From NCBI RefSeq assembly GCF_010501015.1, contig NZ_QVML01000019.1, forward strand, positions 1 to 64,000: a DNA stretch of 64,000 nucleotides, in the 5' to 3' direction. Shown here in pieces: positions 53,201-61,930 of the stretch. The notes beneath the pieces were generated by a model. That model ran no database searches. It was not told where the DNA came from and saw only the letters and a list, made by a program, of their open reading frames with translations. The DNA is from Bacteroides sp. 214 (lineage in GTDB: Bacteria; Bacteroidota; Bacteroidia; Bacteroidales; Bacteroidaceae). Both the position numbers and the translations under genes were made by a program. Numbering within the stretch: the stretch's first letter is position 1; each line of letters starts with the position of its first letter.

Positions 53201-54582
53201 TTTTGCGCGTCGTAAAGACAAACCTTACTATCGGAAATGAGAACAGCCGGTTTCTCCGAAACCCATAATCGCTCCTTGCTGTCTTCGCAAAGGGCGCGTA
53301 CTTCCGCGTGTTTATTGTTGTAGATGTATTCAAAATTCTTCTCCGAGAAAGTAAGATGCACAAAGCCATCTCCAGTAGCTACCCAAATGTTTTTATGCGA
53401 ATCGATTAAATAGGTGTATAGATTGAACGAACAGAATTCCTTCTTGTTATCTACAAGTGTATAGGCTTGCTCCATCCGTTCGTTGTGCGTATTGTAAAAG
53501 CATAGTTCGCCGTCTTGTGGTCTTATCCAGATGCAATGATATTCGTCTTCGTGAATGAAACATCCTTGTGGCCGGTCTTGTACCATTTCCCGAAGAGGAT
53601 AATCCAGAAACTTCATTTCATCCTTTTCCATATCATAGCGAATGATGGATTTGCGTTTGCTCATCATCCATATAATGCCTTGACTGTCTTGATAGAAGTC
53701 TGTTACACCAATTACGTGGTTGCCATTAATGGTTGGTTTTACCTTCGAAGTGTTCGTTTGTGGGTCGTAGATAATTATGCCGTCGTTTTGCGCTATTAGT
53801 ATTTGCCCGTTGTGTAGTTTCCACAATGCGTTGATGTGTTGCATCTTCATTTCGGGTGCGCAGGCTGTCACCTCTCCGTTGGGTAAGTACTTCACAAAGT
53901 AGCCTTTGCTAGTAGCCAGATAAATGCCGTCGGTAGTCTCGGCAAAGTAAACGAAAGGCATAGCATCCGACATTTTTTTCTTTCCGATAATGGTGACACC
54001 CTTGTCGCTCAATATCCATTCGTCACCATCTTTATCCAGTACTATATTATAAATAACATCGCCCAGCGAGTTGGAATTGGAATGGTCGTAAAGCCCTACA
54101 GCTCCTTTCTTCCAGTAATTAGCCTCGTCTATGCGATAGAGTTCACCCTTAAAACCTACACACCAAGTGATGCCGTTTGCCAGTACATAGACTTTGCGTA
54201 TAGGATTTACCATGATGTTTTCGTGGTAACGGAAAACTTGTTCAAAACTGTTCTTGTGTGTATCAAACAGGTAGAGCTGTTCGTTGTAGGTTAGGCACCA
54301 GATGTTATTCAAGGCACTGTTTTCGATATACGTCAGGCGGTGGTTTGTCATGCGTATACTATCCGACGGGTAGGTTTTGAAGTTCTCGAAAGCATACCCA
54401 TCGTAGCGCACTAAACCATTCCAGGTGCTCATCCAGATATATTCATTTGCATCCTGAATAAGGTTCAGAACGTTATTTTGTGTAAGTCCGTCATTGCTTG
54501 AATAGTGCTTCACATTGACAAGGCTTTGTGCCGAGACAAAAATTGAAAGCCCCAAAAGGATGATTAAAAAAGGTGTACGCAT
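50221..54582 (-). CDS. Hybrid two-component system regulator (HTCS) of the pectin locus
   Basis: A 1453-residue one-protein two-component system. Order: signal/anchor (about 1-18); propeller sensor repeats (about 20-720; for example YIWMSTWNGLVRYDGY and RIWIGTFTGGINLID); Y_Y_Y domain (about 770-870); membrane helix (about 885-910); HisKA with phospho-His in DISHELRTPLTL (about 935); HATPase with NLLSNAFKYT, DDGKGF and GIGLSL; receiver with ISDIMMPEMDG (phospho-Asp, about 1220); AraC helix-turn-helix at the C terminus. All key residues are intact. It lies 975 bp upstream of susC on the same strand and very likely controls it; its own promoter region carries the same TGGTCGAA motif. Confidence 0.94.
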   Translation of the reverse strand: MRTPFLIILLGLSIFVSAQSLVNVKHYSSNDGLTQNNVLNLIQDANEYIWMSTWNGLVRYDGYAFENFKTYPSDSIRMTNHRLTYIENSALNNIWCLTYNEQLYLFDTHKNSFEQVFRYHENIMVNPIRKVYVLANGITWCVGFKGELYRIDEANYWKKGAVGLYDHSNSNSLGDVIYNIVLDKDGDEWILSDKGVTIIGKKKMSDAMPFVYFAETTDGIYLATSKGYFVKYLPNGEVTACAPEMKMQHINALWKLHNGQILIAQNDGIIIYDPQTNTSKVKPTINGNHVIGVTDFYQDSQGIIWMMSKRKSIIRYDMEKDEMKFLDYPLREMVQDRPQGCFIHEDEYHCIWIRPQDGELCFYNTHNERMEQAYTLVDNKKEFCSFNLYTYLIDSHKNIWVATGDGFVHLTFSEKNFEYIYNNKHAEVRALCEDSKERLWVSEKPAVLISDSKVCLYDAQNNWLGNLSRSGEILKDPHVKFGVNIYSIFEDHEKNIWLGSRQAGLFRLQPTHENRYRITQFLPKETDPYSISSSSVYSIMQDSKKRIWIGTFTGGINLIDTVATDGKLRFIHAGNSLNNYPIHTCDKVRCMYETQNGTLLIGSTQGLISFSLEFQQPEAIRFYHNTAGLHPESLSNSDVLNICQGADGVLFVSTLSGGINRTSDNNLLSNDISFSHFKKNEEIDSDFSLSAIEDRKKNVWIASENGFARFNPANNSFDNYNSRSLKTRFKISEALPVIRQSGKLVFGTNYGALSIDPEKMRKSSFIPSIVFSDVEIYVDGSYRKQSLYSGERVLELAATERNVMISFAALDYTASDGIKYAYRMVGLSDEWMHVGHNRSAGFANLAAGNYEFQVQSTNGDGVWVDNITSMSVKVRPLFKETIWAMLLYALITIVLIISIVYILLYIATLRGKVNLEQKLTNLKLRFFTDISHELRTPLTLIVNPIEEVMNNEHLSEEGLENMQVAKKNANRMLQLINQILDFRKIQNNKMKIYLEEVDIVGVARNMFGSFKAVAHQRNINYQFVSAEKSCLMYTDVDKFEKIVYNLLSNAFKYTANNKSIVLTITITEDSFTATVKDDGKGFNVNHVNRLFARFETNNDRNLGLSTGIGLSLVNELLVLMHGTILVDSAPGKGSTFSITLPGKLSSYTADDNVELLQKDNIEKEGTTVADKKEEAATEVTTRSNDDRDTILVVEDNDELRHFILNILRKEYRTLEAVDGKQGLEITLNEIPDIIISDIMMPEMDGIEFLKSVKANRDTSHIPVILLSAKSSIEDRVQGLEYGADDYISKPFNSTYLKARVTSLLKQREVLYKLYINRPVDSKEAITVQESPSIMSQLTPSAPQVTNIDDEFLRTLIASIEEQMQNPEFRIDDLAETLNMSRTVFYRKIKSMVGVSPVDFVRNMRIKRSIQLLEAGGSSVSEIAYMCGFASPQYFSKVFKSMMNCSPKEYKRKK

Positions 54583-54660
54583 AGCAGTAAATAAAAAGTC
54601 GACTTAAAAGTAGGTAAAATAATTGAAAGTACAACTGGTTGGTTTATTACTGCACGTTTT

Positions 54661-54682
54661 TGGTCGAATAGTGTAAACGGGG
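54661..54682. promoter_or_regulatory. Candidate HTCS autoregulatory site
   Basis: TGGTCGAA (54661-54668), six bases, then AAACGGGG (54675-54682), 79 bases before the HTCS ATG. The same word pair occurs before susC with an 8-base spacer. Confidence 0.45.
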
Positions 54683-54695
54683 GGGTAAAAGGAAA

Positions 54696-54722
54696 GGGTA
54701 CATACCGTGCAAGTATGTACCC
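54696..54722 (-). terminator. Terminator hairpin after the LruC-domain gene
   Basis: Perfect 10-bp stem GGGTACATAC / GTATGTACCC with a 7-base loop, 26 bases after the stop at 54748; minus-strand tail TTTCCTTTT is a modest T-run. Confidence 0.7.
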
Positions 54723-54747
54723 TCATCAAAAATAAGTTCAAATAGTT

Positions 54748-56751
54748 CTACTTATACCAATCTGTATTTGTTTTGCCGGAGCTCTTAGCCCAATCTGCGT
54801 ATTTAGGATAGGTAACGTCTATGCGCACACCTTCTTCCGGCCAGTTGAATGTAGCTGCTTTTGATAAATGCAGTGCGAATGGGAAGTTATCGCTTGAAAC
54901 GTAGTACAGCTTATCTTCCGGTCTGGACTCATCATGCTTCGTTCCAAAGAGATCCATGTCGGCCAATGCGGTAGGAGGATATTTTACCATGTGCACTTCG
55001 CGTCCTCTTCCTTCGTTGGTCTTTACGATAATGAAAGGATTGTATGGAGGTTGCATAAGCCTGTCGTAAACAGTATTAACTTCCGTAGTAACGGTAAATG
55101 TTTTACCAACAACTTCCTTTGCATTATCAAAGAGGATGATAGTCGGAGTGTTTTGTCCCGGCTCTCTGTCTTGGCCTTGCATAAACTTAGATACAATACC
55201 TTCGGCGTTTTCAATGGTGATTTTGTTGATTCTATCGTCGGCTAACGGGGTGGTTGTATTGGCACCATAGAACTGATAACCAAATCCGTTAATATAAGTA
55301 GCTCCATTGTTGAGTACTGTAAACTCATCTACAATTCTGCTTACATACGCAGGAGAAGTCATGTTTCTGTATACGCGGCTCTTGTATTTAATAACAAGGT
55401 CGTTCATGTCATAGTCTCCTTGTGTAGGCCAGTTGTCTTCGAATGCCAGAATGCCCGAATACTCTACATATACATCGTATGTGCTGGGAGGGTTAACAGG
55501 AGGAAGCACTGGAGGTGTTTCAATGGCGTCTTCTTCAACAATCTGAACGTAGAATGCTGCATCGTAGTAGTCGTTAGGATGTGATACTGTCATTCTGTCT
55601 TCAAAGGTCAATGAGATCATGTGTTTGGTAACCGGATCGTGTACAAGCGCTAAAGCTCTCGGTAAACCTTTATCAACAGTATTAAAGAAGCTCATTTTAT
55701 CAGCATCTGTCGGGAGTCGGCGGAATTCATTGTCCGTAGAATAGAAGGTAGCTGTTTTTGCTAGGTTTTCAATAATATCGCCTTCGTTGTTCGTAAAGCC
55801 GTCCGATATAAGAAGCCAACCTATGCTTATACCAGCAGGGAATTTATCTTCAAAACTATCCGTTTCTTCATTCCAATATTTAAGTGATACATAGTCGCCA
55901 CTGAATACAGGCGAAGATCGCAGAACAGAGGTAATCCGTGGAAATGCAATAATCGGGTTCTTAATATCATCGCGCGATTGCGGAGGGTTATTCGTGGGAT
56001 AAGTATAATAACCAACTACATTATTATTAAAAGCGCCACTGCCAAGGAAGGCAAGATTGATGGCTGTTTCTTTTGTTACGCGTATATCAATGTTGCCCGG
56101 ATTGTCAAAATATTGAGGATACATATCAGGAAATTCTGTACCATCCAGGTCACTGAACAATTTACGTATTGAATACAAGAATCCGGCAGGTATATCATTC
56201 ATTCTTCCTTTCAGGTAAGAAGGCATACCGTTCTTGCTCCAATCTCCCAACGTTTTGTATCCATCGGGATATGTTCTACCACCATCTGTTTGTGCGCGGG
56301 TAATATTATTTCCCGATAGATACTCCGATTGGTTAAAGGTAACTTTACTGTCGTTAACCGGCAACTTCACACAAGGTAACACTCCAATATAATCAGAGTA
56401 GAGATACACTTCGGTTACAGAAGATGGAATTGTGATTTCGTGGCTAAACGTTCCGTCAGATGCAGTGATAGAGCGGTAAAGCGGTTCTTTCTCGGTAATA
56501 GTTGTTACTCCGTCGGCATCGGTAATTACCGGATTCTCATCATAAATTTCGAAGATAACCTGGTAGTTATTCAATCCATAATTCAGAGAGACAGTTACAT
56601 CCGAGGTGGTTGTGAAGTTAAAATAATCTTCAACGTCTGGCACTTCGGGTTTTACATACAAATCTTTTTCGCTACATCCAATAACAGTCACTGTTAATAG
56701 TAGCCCAATACAAATCTTGGTTAGCTGATTGGCCATTTTTACAATAGTCAT
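54748..56751 (-). CDS. LruC domain-containing lipoprotein
   Basis: A 667-residue cell-surface lipoprotein; lipobox VIGC gives the lipid site at about residue 26. A second ATG at 56736 is equally good. The C-terminal half (about 435-645) begins LAFEDNWPTQGDYDMNDLVIKY, a calcium-binding-like signature of the LruC domain, and the last part fits DUF4842. A DUF4114-like LLISDGF stretch lies in the middle. Function unknown; such proteins are often surface or biofilm proteins. A TTTG-N19-TACTTTTG promoter lies 32 bases upstream. Not obviously part of the pectin locus. Confidence 0.8.
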   Translation of the reverse strand: MTIVKMANQLTKICIGLLLTVTVIGCSEKDLYVKPEVPDVEDYFNFTTTSDVTVSLNYGLNNYQVIFEIYDENPVITDADGVTTITEKEPLYRSITASDGTFSHEITIPSSVTEVYLYSDYIGVLPCVKLPVNDSKVTFNQSEYLSGNNITRAQTDGGRTYPDGYKTLGDWSKNGMPSYLKGRMNDIPAGFLYSIRKLFSDLDGTEFPDMYPQYFDNPGNIDIRVTKETAINLAFLGSGAFNNNVVGYYTYPTNNPPQSRDDIKNPIIAFPRITSVLRSSPVFSGDYVSLKYWNEETDSFEDKFPAGISIGWLLISDGFTNNEGDIIENLAKTATFYSTDNEFRRLPTDADKMSFFNTVDKGLPRALALVHDPVTKHMISLTFEDRMTVSHPNDYYDAAFYVQIVEEDAIETPPVLPPVNPPSTYDVYVEYSGILAFEDNWPTQGDYDMNDLVIKYKSRVYRNMTSPAYVSRIVDEFTVLNNGATYINGFGYQFYGANTTTPLADDRINKITIENAEGIVSKFMQGQDREPGQNTPTIILFDNAKEVVGKTFTVTTEVNTVYDRLMQPPYNPFIIVKTNEGRGREVHMVKYPPTALADMDLFGTKHDESRPEDKLYYVSSDNFPFALHLSKAATFNWPEEGVRIDVTYPKYADWAKSSGKTNTDWYK

Positions 56752-56782
56752 GCTTTAGGTTTTAATATTAATAATCGGGGCG

Positions 56783-56813
56783 CAAAAGTAGCGAATGGCT
56801 TCTTTATTGCAAA
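56783..56813 (-). promoter_or_regulatory. Promoter of the LruC-domain gene (TTTG-N19-TACTTTTG)
   Basis: Minus-strand -33 TTTG (56810-56813) and -7 TACTTTTG (56783-56790) with a 19-base spacer, a full consensus match. Confidence 0.75.
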
Positions 56814-56898
56814 ATAAAAAGAGGAAAAGGGTAGTTAATATACTAATTTATAGGAAATTTAGACAATATTACCTACCTAAGAGCAAGGCACTTACCTC

Positions 56899-57600
56899 TT
56901 ATTTATCCTTCGCTTCGCTATCCGATTTGAAATTGTACGTTAATATCCGCTCACCATTAACGGCAGAGTTAATGCGTATTTTAAGCCCTTTGTAGCTGGT
57001 TGCCACCGAAGGTGCATATTCGCCCAAGTTGAAGGATACTCTACTGTAGCGTTCTATGCTTGAAGTAACGTCACCGTGGTTGTTGTAACGATACTCCAGG
57101 TAAATGTATCCATCGTCAGGATTCTCTACTGTGGTATTCTTTACCAAACTAACAAGTGCTTCCTTGTAAGCTGGTGGGTAATAGCCGAAGTAGACGTTCA
57201 GATAGTTTGCACCTACCCACATCTCGTAGATGTACACACCATCATCGCCATATTCGGCCTCGTTTTCAGCAGTAAGTTTTTCTACTTGCTTGGTAAGTAC
57301 ATCGTAGAGATAGTTTACGCGTATAGCATGGTCGTATCCGGCGTAGTTGTCTGCCAGTAAAGTAATATCTGCCCACACACGTTTACCGTCCACCGGAATA
57401 TAATTCGGTATTTGTGAAGCTCCGGGATAGTAAGTGGTTCCTTCATCATCTACCAGGTAGTAATCATTACCGTTTATTACTTTTACAGTTGTCATTCTTT
57501 GCATAAAGTTGCCAAGGTCATAACCATCGTCATCAAGACATGATTGCGTTACAGACATTGTTATTAGCAACATTAAGGGGAAAAGGATTGATTTCTTCAT
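56899..57600 (-). CDS. NigD-like lipoprotein
   Basis: A 233-residue lipoprotein with lipobox TQSC (Cys about 21). The pattern (GDYDLGNF-type start after the anchor, an OB-like first half with NGNDYYLVDDEGTTYYP and a beta-sandwich second half with GDDGVYIYEMWVGANYLNVYFGYY) matches the NigD-like family of Bacteroidales, named from a bacteriocin-associated gene but of unknown biochemical role. It stands alone, 98 bases after lpxB on the same strand, without other nig genes. Confidence 0.78.
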   Translation of the reverse strand: MKKSILFPLMLLITMSVTQSCLDDDGYDLGNFMQRMTTVKVINGNDYYLVDDEGTTYYPGASQIPNYIPVDGKRVWADITLLADNYAGYDHAIRVNYLYDVLTKQVEKLTAENEAEYGDDGVYIYEMWVGANYLNVYFGYYPPAYKEALVSLVKNTTVENPDDGYIYLEYRYNNHGDVTSSIERYSRVSFNLGEYAPSVATSYKGLKIRINSAVNGERILTYNFKSDSEAKDK

Positions 57601-57708
57601 TATTCAAAAAAATATCAGGTTAATAGTTCTTCTTAATCACTCATTGCCCTATAAACAAAGAAACCTGGCGTTTACTGCATTAGTTTTGCATTCTTTTTAA
57701 AGAAGACT

Positions 57709-58842
57709 TTACTTTTTAAGGATTTTAACCATCTCACGTGCTGCTTTAGTGGGTGCTCCGGGTGCTCCGAGGGCATCTGCCATGTGACTGTATTCTTGCA
57801 ACATGGAGGCACGATAATCTTCTTCGCGAAGAATACGGGTTAACTCTTGTCGCACATTCTCTACTTTCATGCCATCGGCAACCAGCTCTTTTACAATTTC
57901 CTTGCCGGCAATGAGATTTACCAAAGAGATGAATTTCACTTTGAGTACCATACGACGAAGGAGAGATACAAACCACCCCATGCCTGTATAGTAACATACG
58001 ATTTGTGGCACACGAAATAGCGCTGTTTCCAGTGTAGCTGTGCCCGATGTTACTAGTGCCACGTCTGCTTGTTGCAGTAATGCGTATGTCTCACCAAAGA
58101 CAATATTCACCTGATGCTGTCCAATGTACTCCTTGTAATATTCCGGGTCTATTCCCGGTGCGCCTGCCAATACCAGTGTATGTGAGGTGAATTCTGCAGC
58201 CGCACGTAGCATTAAAGGCAGGTTGTCCTTAATTTCTTGTTTACGGCTACCTGCCAGTAGCGCGATGATGGGTTTCCCGTTGAGGTTATGACGGTTGGCA
58301 AATTCCTCTACTGTTTCTTTATGCGTGGCTTGAAATGCTACGACCTCATCTACCGTGGGGTTACCTACGTAGTGTATGGGATAATTGTGCTTTTTGAAAA
58401 ACTCTACTTCGAAAGGAAGAATAGAGAAAAGCTCATTTACATCACGTTTAATGTTCTTTATGCGATACTCTTTCCACGCCCAAATCTTGGGAGAGATATA
58501 ATAGAATACAGGTATTTGCGTTTTGGCATGCACAAATTTGGCAATGTCTAAGTTAAATCCCGGATAATCTACCAGTATTACCACATCAGGATTCCATGTG
58601 GCTATATCTGCCTTACATAACCTCATGTTTCTGAAGATAGTGCGCAGGTGTAATAATACCGGAATGAAGCCCATATAGGCAAGCTCCCGGTAGTGTTTCA
58701 CTAAAGTGCCACCTATCTTTTCCATGAGGTCTCCACCGTAGAAGCGGAATTCAGCTTGCGGGTCTTCTTCTCGCAAAGCAGCCATGAGGTGTGAGGCATG
58801 AAGATCGCCCGAGGCTTCGCCAACGATGAGGTAATACTTCAT
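57709..58842 (-). CDS. lpxB: Lipid-A-disaccharide synthase
   Basis: A 377-residue GT19 glycosyltransferase that joins UDP-2,3-diacylglucosamine and lipid X to make the lipid A disaccharide at the inner membrane. Start GEASGDLHASHLMAAL, the VDYPGFNLDIAKF and PIALLAGSRKQEI segments, and the VTSGTATLETAL UDP-binding region are all present. Length typical. It follows surE by 7 bases. Confidence 0.95.
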   Translation of the reverse strand: MKYYLIVGEASGDLHASHLMAALREEDPQAEFRFYGGDLMEKIGGTLVKHYRELAYMGFIPVLLHLRTIFRNMRLCKADIATWNPDVVILVDYPGFNLDIAKFVHAKTQIPVFYYISPKIWAWKEYRIKNIKRDVNELFSILPFEVEFFKKHNYPIHYVGNPTVDEVVAFQATHKETVEEFANRHNLNGKPIIALLAGSRKQEIKDNLPLMLRAAAEFTSHTLVLAGAPGIDPEYYKEYIGQHQVNIVFGETYALLQQADVALVTSGTATLETALFRVPQIVCYYTGMGWFVSLLRRMVLKVKFISLVNLIAGKEIVKELVADGMKVENVRQELTRILREEDYRASMLQEYSHMADALGAPGAPTKAAREMVKILKK

Positions 58843-58849
58843 AATGTGT

Positions 58850-59626
58850 TTACTCTGTTATGGATAATCTACTTTGTAGTTCGGAAATAAACTCATAAGC
58901 AGTTACGTCTACTGTGGTAGGTGTAATAGCTACATATCCGTTGGCAAGTGCCCAGTTGTCGCTTTTCTCGTTGACTGGTGCGTCAGGAACAAATTCGCCC
59001 GTGAGCCAGAAGTATTTATCGTCGTGTCTACGTGGACAAGATTCAAATTCGTGCATCCAACGTCCTAAAGCTTGTTCGCAAACCTTTATGCCCTTAAATT
59101 GGGGGAGCTTTGGAAAGTTTACATTTAAGCACACTCGCTTTGGTAATCCTTTTTCGAGTACCATTGATGCTATTTCGCGAATGTAGGGCTCGCAGGGAGA
59201 GAAGTCGGCGTCGCAATCATGATCACAGAGTGAGAAGCCGATGGATGGGATGTAGTTTAAACAACCTTCGATAGCTACACCCATAGTACCCGAGTAATGC
59301 ACATTCGTTCCTGAGTTATCACCGTGGTTGATACCGCCAACAACTAAATCGGGTGTGCGGTTTAATACTGTGTTTCGCGCCAGCTTCACGCAGTCGCTCG
59401 GTGTTCCCGAACAGGCGTAAATAGTTAGCCCTGGCTCTTGTTTAACTAGCCGGTAGTGTACAGGAACGGTAGGGGTAAGAGCACAGCCCGAACCAGATCG
59501 GGGTGAATCGGGAGCCATAACTACAACTTCGCCCAGCGGACGCAGATATTTGATAAGTTCGTTGATTCCTTTGGCGGTAAAACCGTCGTCGTTTGAAATG
59601 AGAATGAGAGGTTTGTTATTATTCAT
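58850..59626 (-). CDS. surE: 5'/3'-nucleotidase SurE
   Basis: A 258-residue metal-dependent phosphatase acting on nucleoside monophosphates, linked to survival in stationary phase. N-terminal [12 protein letters not shown] (catalytic Asp pair), the Ser in SPRSGSG and the Asn in [19 protein letters not shown] are the known metal and catalytic positions. Operon with lpxB, downstream of a small membrane protein gene (46-base gap). Confidence 0.95.
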   Translation of the reverse strand: MNNNKPLILISNDDGFTAKGINELIKYLRPLGEVVVMAPDSPRSGSGCALTPTVPVHYRLVKQEPGLTIYACSGTPSDCVKLARNTVLNRTPDLVVGGINHGDNSGTNVHYSGTMGVAIEGCLNYIPSIGFSLCDHDCDADFSPCEPYIREIASMVLEKGLPKRVCLNVNFPKLPQFKGIKVCEQALGRWMHEFESCPRRHDDKYFWLTGEFVPDAPVNEKSDNWALANGYVAITPTTVDVTAYEFISELQSRLSITE

Positions 59627-59672
59627 TTTTATATTGTTTATTTACTGTTCTTAATTCCATACTAGAAGATGT

Positions 59673-59948
59673 CTACGCTTGGAGTTGCGCTGTCGTTTCC
59701 AAATAGAAGAATAGTGCCATACCTATCATTATAAGCCCAAGTACTCCGTAGAATAATCGTGCTCTGCCTCTTCCTACATTGCGCACTATCATCTGTGCAT
59801 TGCGAGCGGTAAAGAACCAGTTCCAGTTTAGTAGTGCTGCCAGTAAGGCTACTACCCCAGCCAACAGAAACAGGCCTTGAACAAAATAATGTGGTGACAC
59901 TATTGCAAACCTTTTATTCGTTATCGAACTGTATGAGTCGTGAGCCAT
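59673..59948 (-). CDS. Small two-helix membrane protein, Imm17-like
   Basis: A 91-residue protein with two membrane helices (about 20-42 and 65-83) separated by [29 protein letters not shown]. That WNWFF...GR.RARLFYGxLG pattern matches the Imm17 family of short membrane proteins. No toxin gene is nearby, so an immunity role is doubtful here. Its ATG lies 35 bases inside the end of tsaE and the two reading frames overlap. Confidence 0.6.
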   Translation of the reverse strand: MAHDSYSSITNKRFAIVSPHYFVQGLFLLAGVVALLAALLNWNWFFTARNAQMIVRNVGRGRARLFYGVLGLIMIGMALFFYLETTAQLQA

Positions 59949-60336
59949 CTTCTTGCTCTTCGATGGTAACTTTTACAACGTTACCCGGTAGCAGTTCCTC
60001 TACCAATTCGGGCCATTCAATGAAGCAAAGCGCACCACTATAGAAATAATCTTCATAGCCCATGTCATACACCTCTTCGAGTTTCTTGATTCGGTAAAAA
60101 TCGAAATGGTAAATGAGTTCTCCCGTTTCGTCCGAACGGTATTCGTTTACAATGGCGAAAGTTGGTGAAGTTATTACATCGCTTACCCCCAATACCTCGC
60201 ACACAGCTTTGATAAAGGTTGTTTTCCCAGCTCCCATCTTTCCGTAGAGTGCAAAGACCGTGTTATCGCCCATTGCTTGTATAAATTCTTTGGCGGCTTC
60301 TTGTATCCGGTCTATGGCTTGAATTTGTATTTCCAT
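59914..60336 (-). CDS. tsaE: tRNA threonylcarbamoyladenosine biosynthesis ATPase TsaE
   Basis: A 140-residue P-loop ATPase required for t6A modification of tRNAs reading ANN codons, working with TsaB and TsaD. Walker [11 protein letters not shown] at about 28-37; [11 protein letters not shown] and HFDFYRI segments follow; C-terminal FIEWPE is diagnostic. It follows the PorX-like gene by 40 bases. Confidence 0.94.
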   Translation of the reverse strand: MEIQIQAIDRIQEAAKEFIQAMGDNTVFALYGKMGAGKTTFIKAVCEVLGVSDVITSPTFAIVNEYRSDETGELIYHFDFYRIKKLEEVYDMGYEDYFYSGALCFIEWPELVEELLPGNVVKVTIEEQEDGSRLIQFDNE

Positions 60337-60376
60337 AAATGTATTTAATGCAATTAGTGAAATGTAAAGTTATTAA

Positions 60377-61930
60377 CTATCTCGGAGTTAGTGTTGCTAG
60401 CGGAATGATCATTTCTTCCATAGAAACTCCTCCATGTTGGAAGGTGTTTGTGTAGTAACTCACGTAGTAGTTGTAATTATTAGGATAAGCGAAGAAATCG
60501 CGTCCTGTCGCAAAAATATAGTTTGTACCCATACTAAGTGGTGGAAGTTCTGCCTGTTGTGGCTTGTTTATCTCAAATACTTGCTTGGCATTATAGGTCA
60601 TGTTTCGTCCTAACTTATGTCGCAAACTAGTATTGAGGTCTTTAGTACCCACCACCTTGATAGGATTATCTACTTTGATACTACCATGATCGGTAGTTAT
60701 GACTACTTTATATTTTTTCTCTGCCAGTATCTTTAATAGTTCCTTCAGTGGCGAGTGTCTGAACCACGATAATGCCAGACTACGATAGGCAGCTTCGTTG
60801 GTGGTTAGTTCCCGAATCATTTTACTCTCCGTACGGGCATGAGACAGCATGTCAATGAAGTTGAAAACAATCACGTTCAAATCGTGTTGATACAGCCGGT
60901 CGAGTTGTCCTAATAGTCGTTCGCCACTTGCTATATCATTTATTTTGGTGTATGTGAAACTGTCTTTACGTCTGTACCTGTCGATGTGAGTACCTACAAG
61001 TGGTGATTCGTTAATGTTCTTTCCTTCTTCCTCTTCTTCGTCCACCCAAAGGTCGGGAAACATTTCAGCAATTTTGTTAGGCATCAGTCCCGAGAAAATA
61101 GCGTTGCGTGCATACTGCGTAGTCGTAGGTAGAATACTGTAGTACAATTCCTCTTCTACAGTGAACCATGTAGCTATCTCTTTCTCTATCGCTTTCCATT
61201 GGTCGTAGCGGAAGTTGTCTACTACAATGAAGAACACTTTTTCTTTTTTATCAAGTAGCGGGAACACCGCGTGTTTTATTAAATCAGGGCTCATCAACGG
61301 ACGGTTTTCTTTGTTATCCATCCAGTCGAGGTAGTTTCGTTTAATGAACTTGATAAACGCTGCATTTGCCTCTGTTTTCTGCATAGAAAGGAGTTCGTTC
61401 ATGGAGCTTTCGCTCTCTTCCAGCTCTAATTCCCAATATACCAAGCGGCGATACACTTCTATCCAGTCGTTGAAGGTCAGTGAGTCGTTAATCTGCATTC
61501 CTATCTTACCAAAATTCTGTTGATAGCTGGTTTGGGTTGTTTCGGTAACAATTTCTTTGCGGTGCAAATTCTTTTTGATGGATAACAGTATTTGGTTCGG
61601 GTTGACAGGCTTTATCAGATAATCGGCTATTTTTGAACCGATAGCCTGATTCATAATGTCTTCTTCCTCGCTTTTGGTAATCATCACCACCGGGACAGTT
61701 GGGTTAATTTCCTTTATCATGGAGAGTGTTTGCAACCCACTCAACCCCGGCATGTTTTCATCTAAGAAAATAAGGTCGAAGGAGATATTTTTGCAGCAAT
61801 CCAATGCATCACGACCGTTGCTCACGGTAGTGACTTTGTAGCCTTTGCTCTCTAAAAATATAATATGCGGACGAAGCAATTCTATTTCATCGTCTACCCA
61901 AAGAATATGCCCTAATGCTGTTTTATTCAT
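60377..61930 (-). CDS. porX: PorX-like response regulator with PglZ (alkaline phosphatase-like) domain
   Basis: A 517-residue cytoplasmic regulator. An N-terminal receiver (about 1-125) with phospho-Asp in IFLDENMPG (about 56) is followed by a helical linker and a PglZ domain (about 210-500) whose metal sites include VVDNFRYDQW, FIDMLSHAR and TTDHGS. PorX with this architecture works with PorY and the sigma factor SigP to control type IX secretion genes in Porphyromonas; the homologue is kept in Bacteroidales that lack type IX secretion. Its ATG overlaps the upstream TPR gene by 8 bases. Confidence 0.88.
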   Translation of the reverse strand: MNKTALGHILWVDDEIELLRPHIIFLESKGYKVTTVSNGRDALDCCKNISFDLIFLDENMPGLSGLQTLSMIKEINPTVPVVMITKSEEEDIMNQAIGSKIADYLIKPVNPNQILLSIKKNLHRKEIVTETTQTSYQQNFGKIGMQINDSLTFNDWIEVYRRLVYWELELEESESSMNELLSMQKTEANAAFIKFIKRNYLDWMDNKENRPLMSPDLIKHAVFPLLDKKEKVFFIVVDNFRYDQWKAIEKEIATWFTVEEELYYSILPTTTQYARNAIFSGLMPNKIAEMFPDLWVDEEEEEGKNINESPLVGTHIDRYRRKDSFTYTKINDIASGERLLGQLDRLYQHDLNVIVFNFIDMLSHARTESKMIRELTTNEAAYRSLALSWFRHSPLKELLKILAEKKYKVVITTDHGSIKVDNPIKVVGTKDLNTSLRHKLGRNMTYNAKQVFEINKPQQAELPPLSMGTNYIFATGRDFFAYPNNYNYYVSYYTNTFQHGGVSMEEMIIPLATLTPR

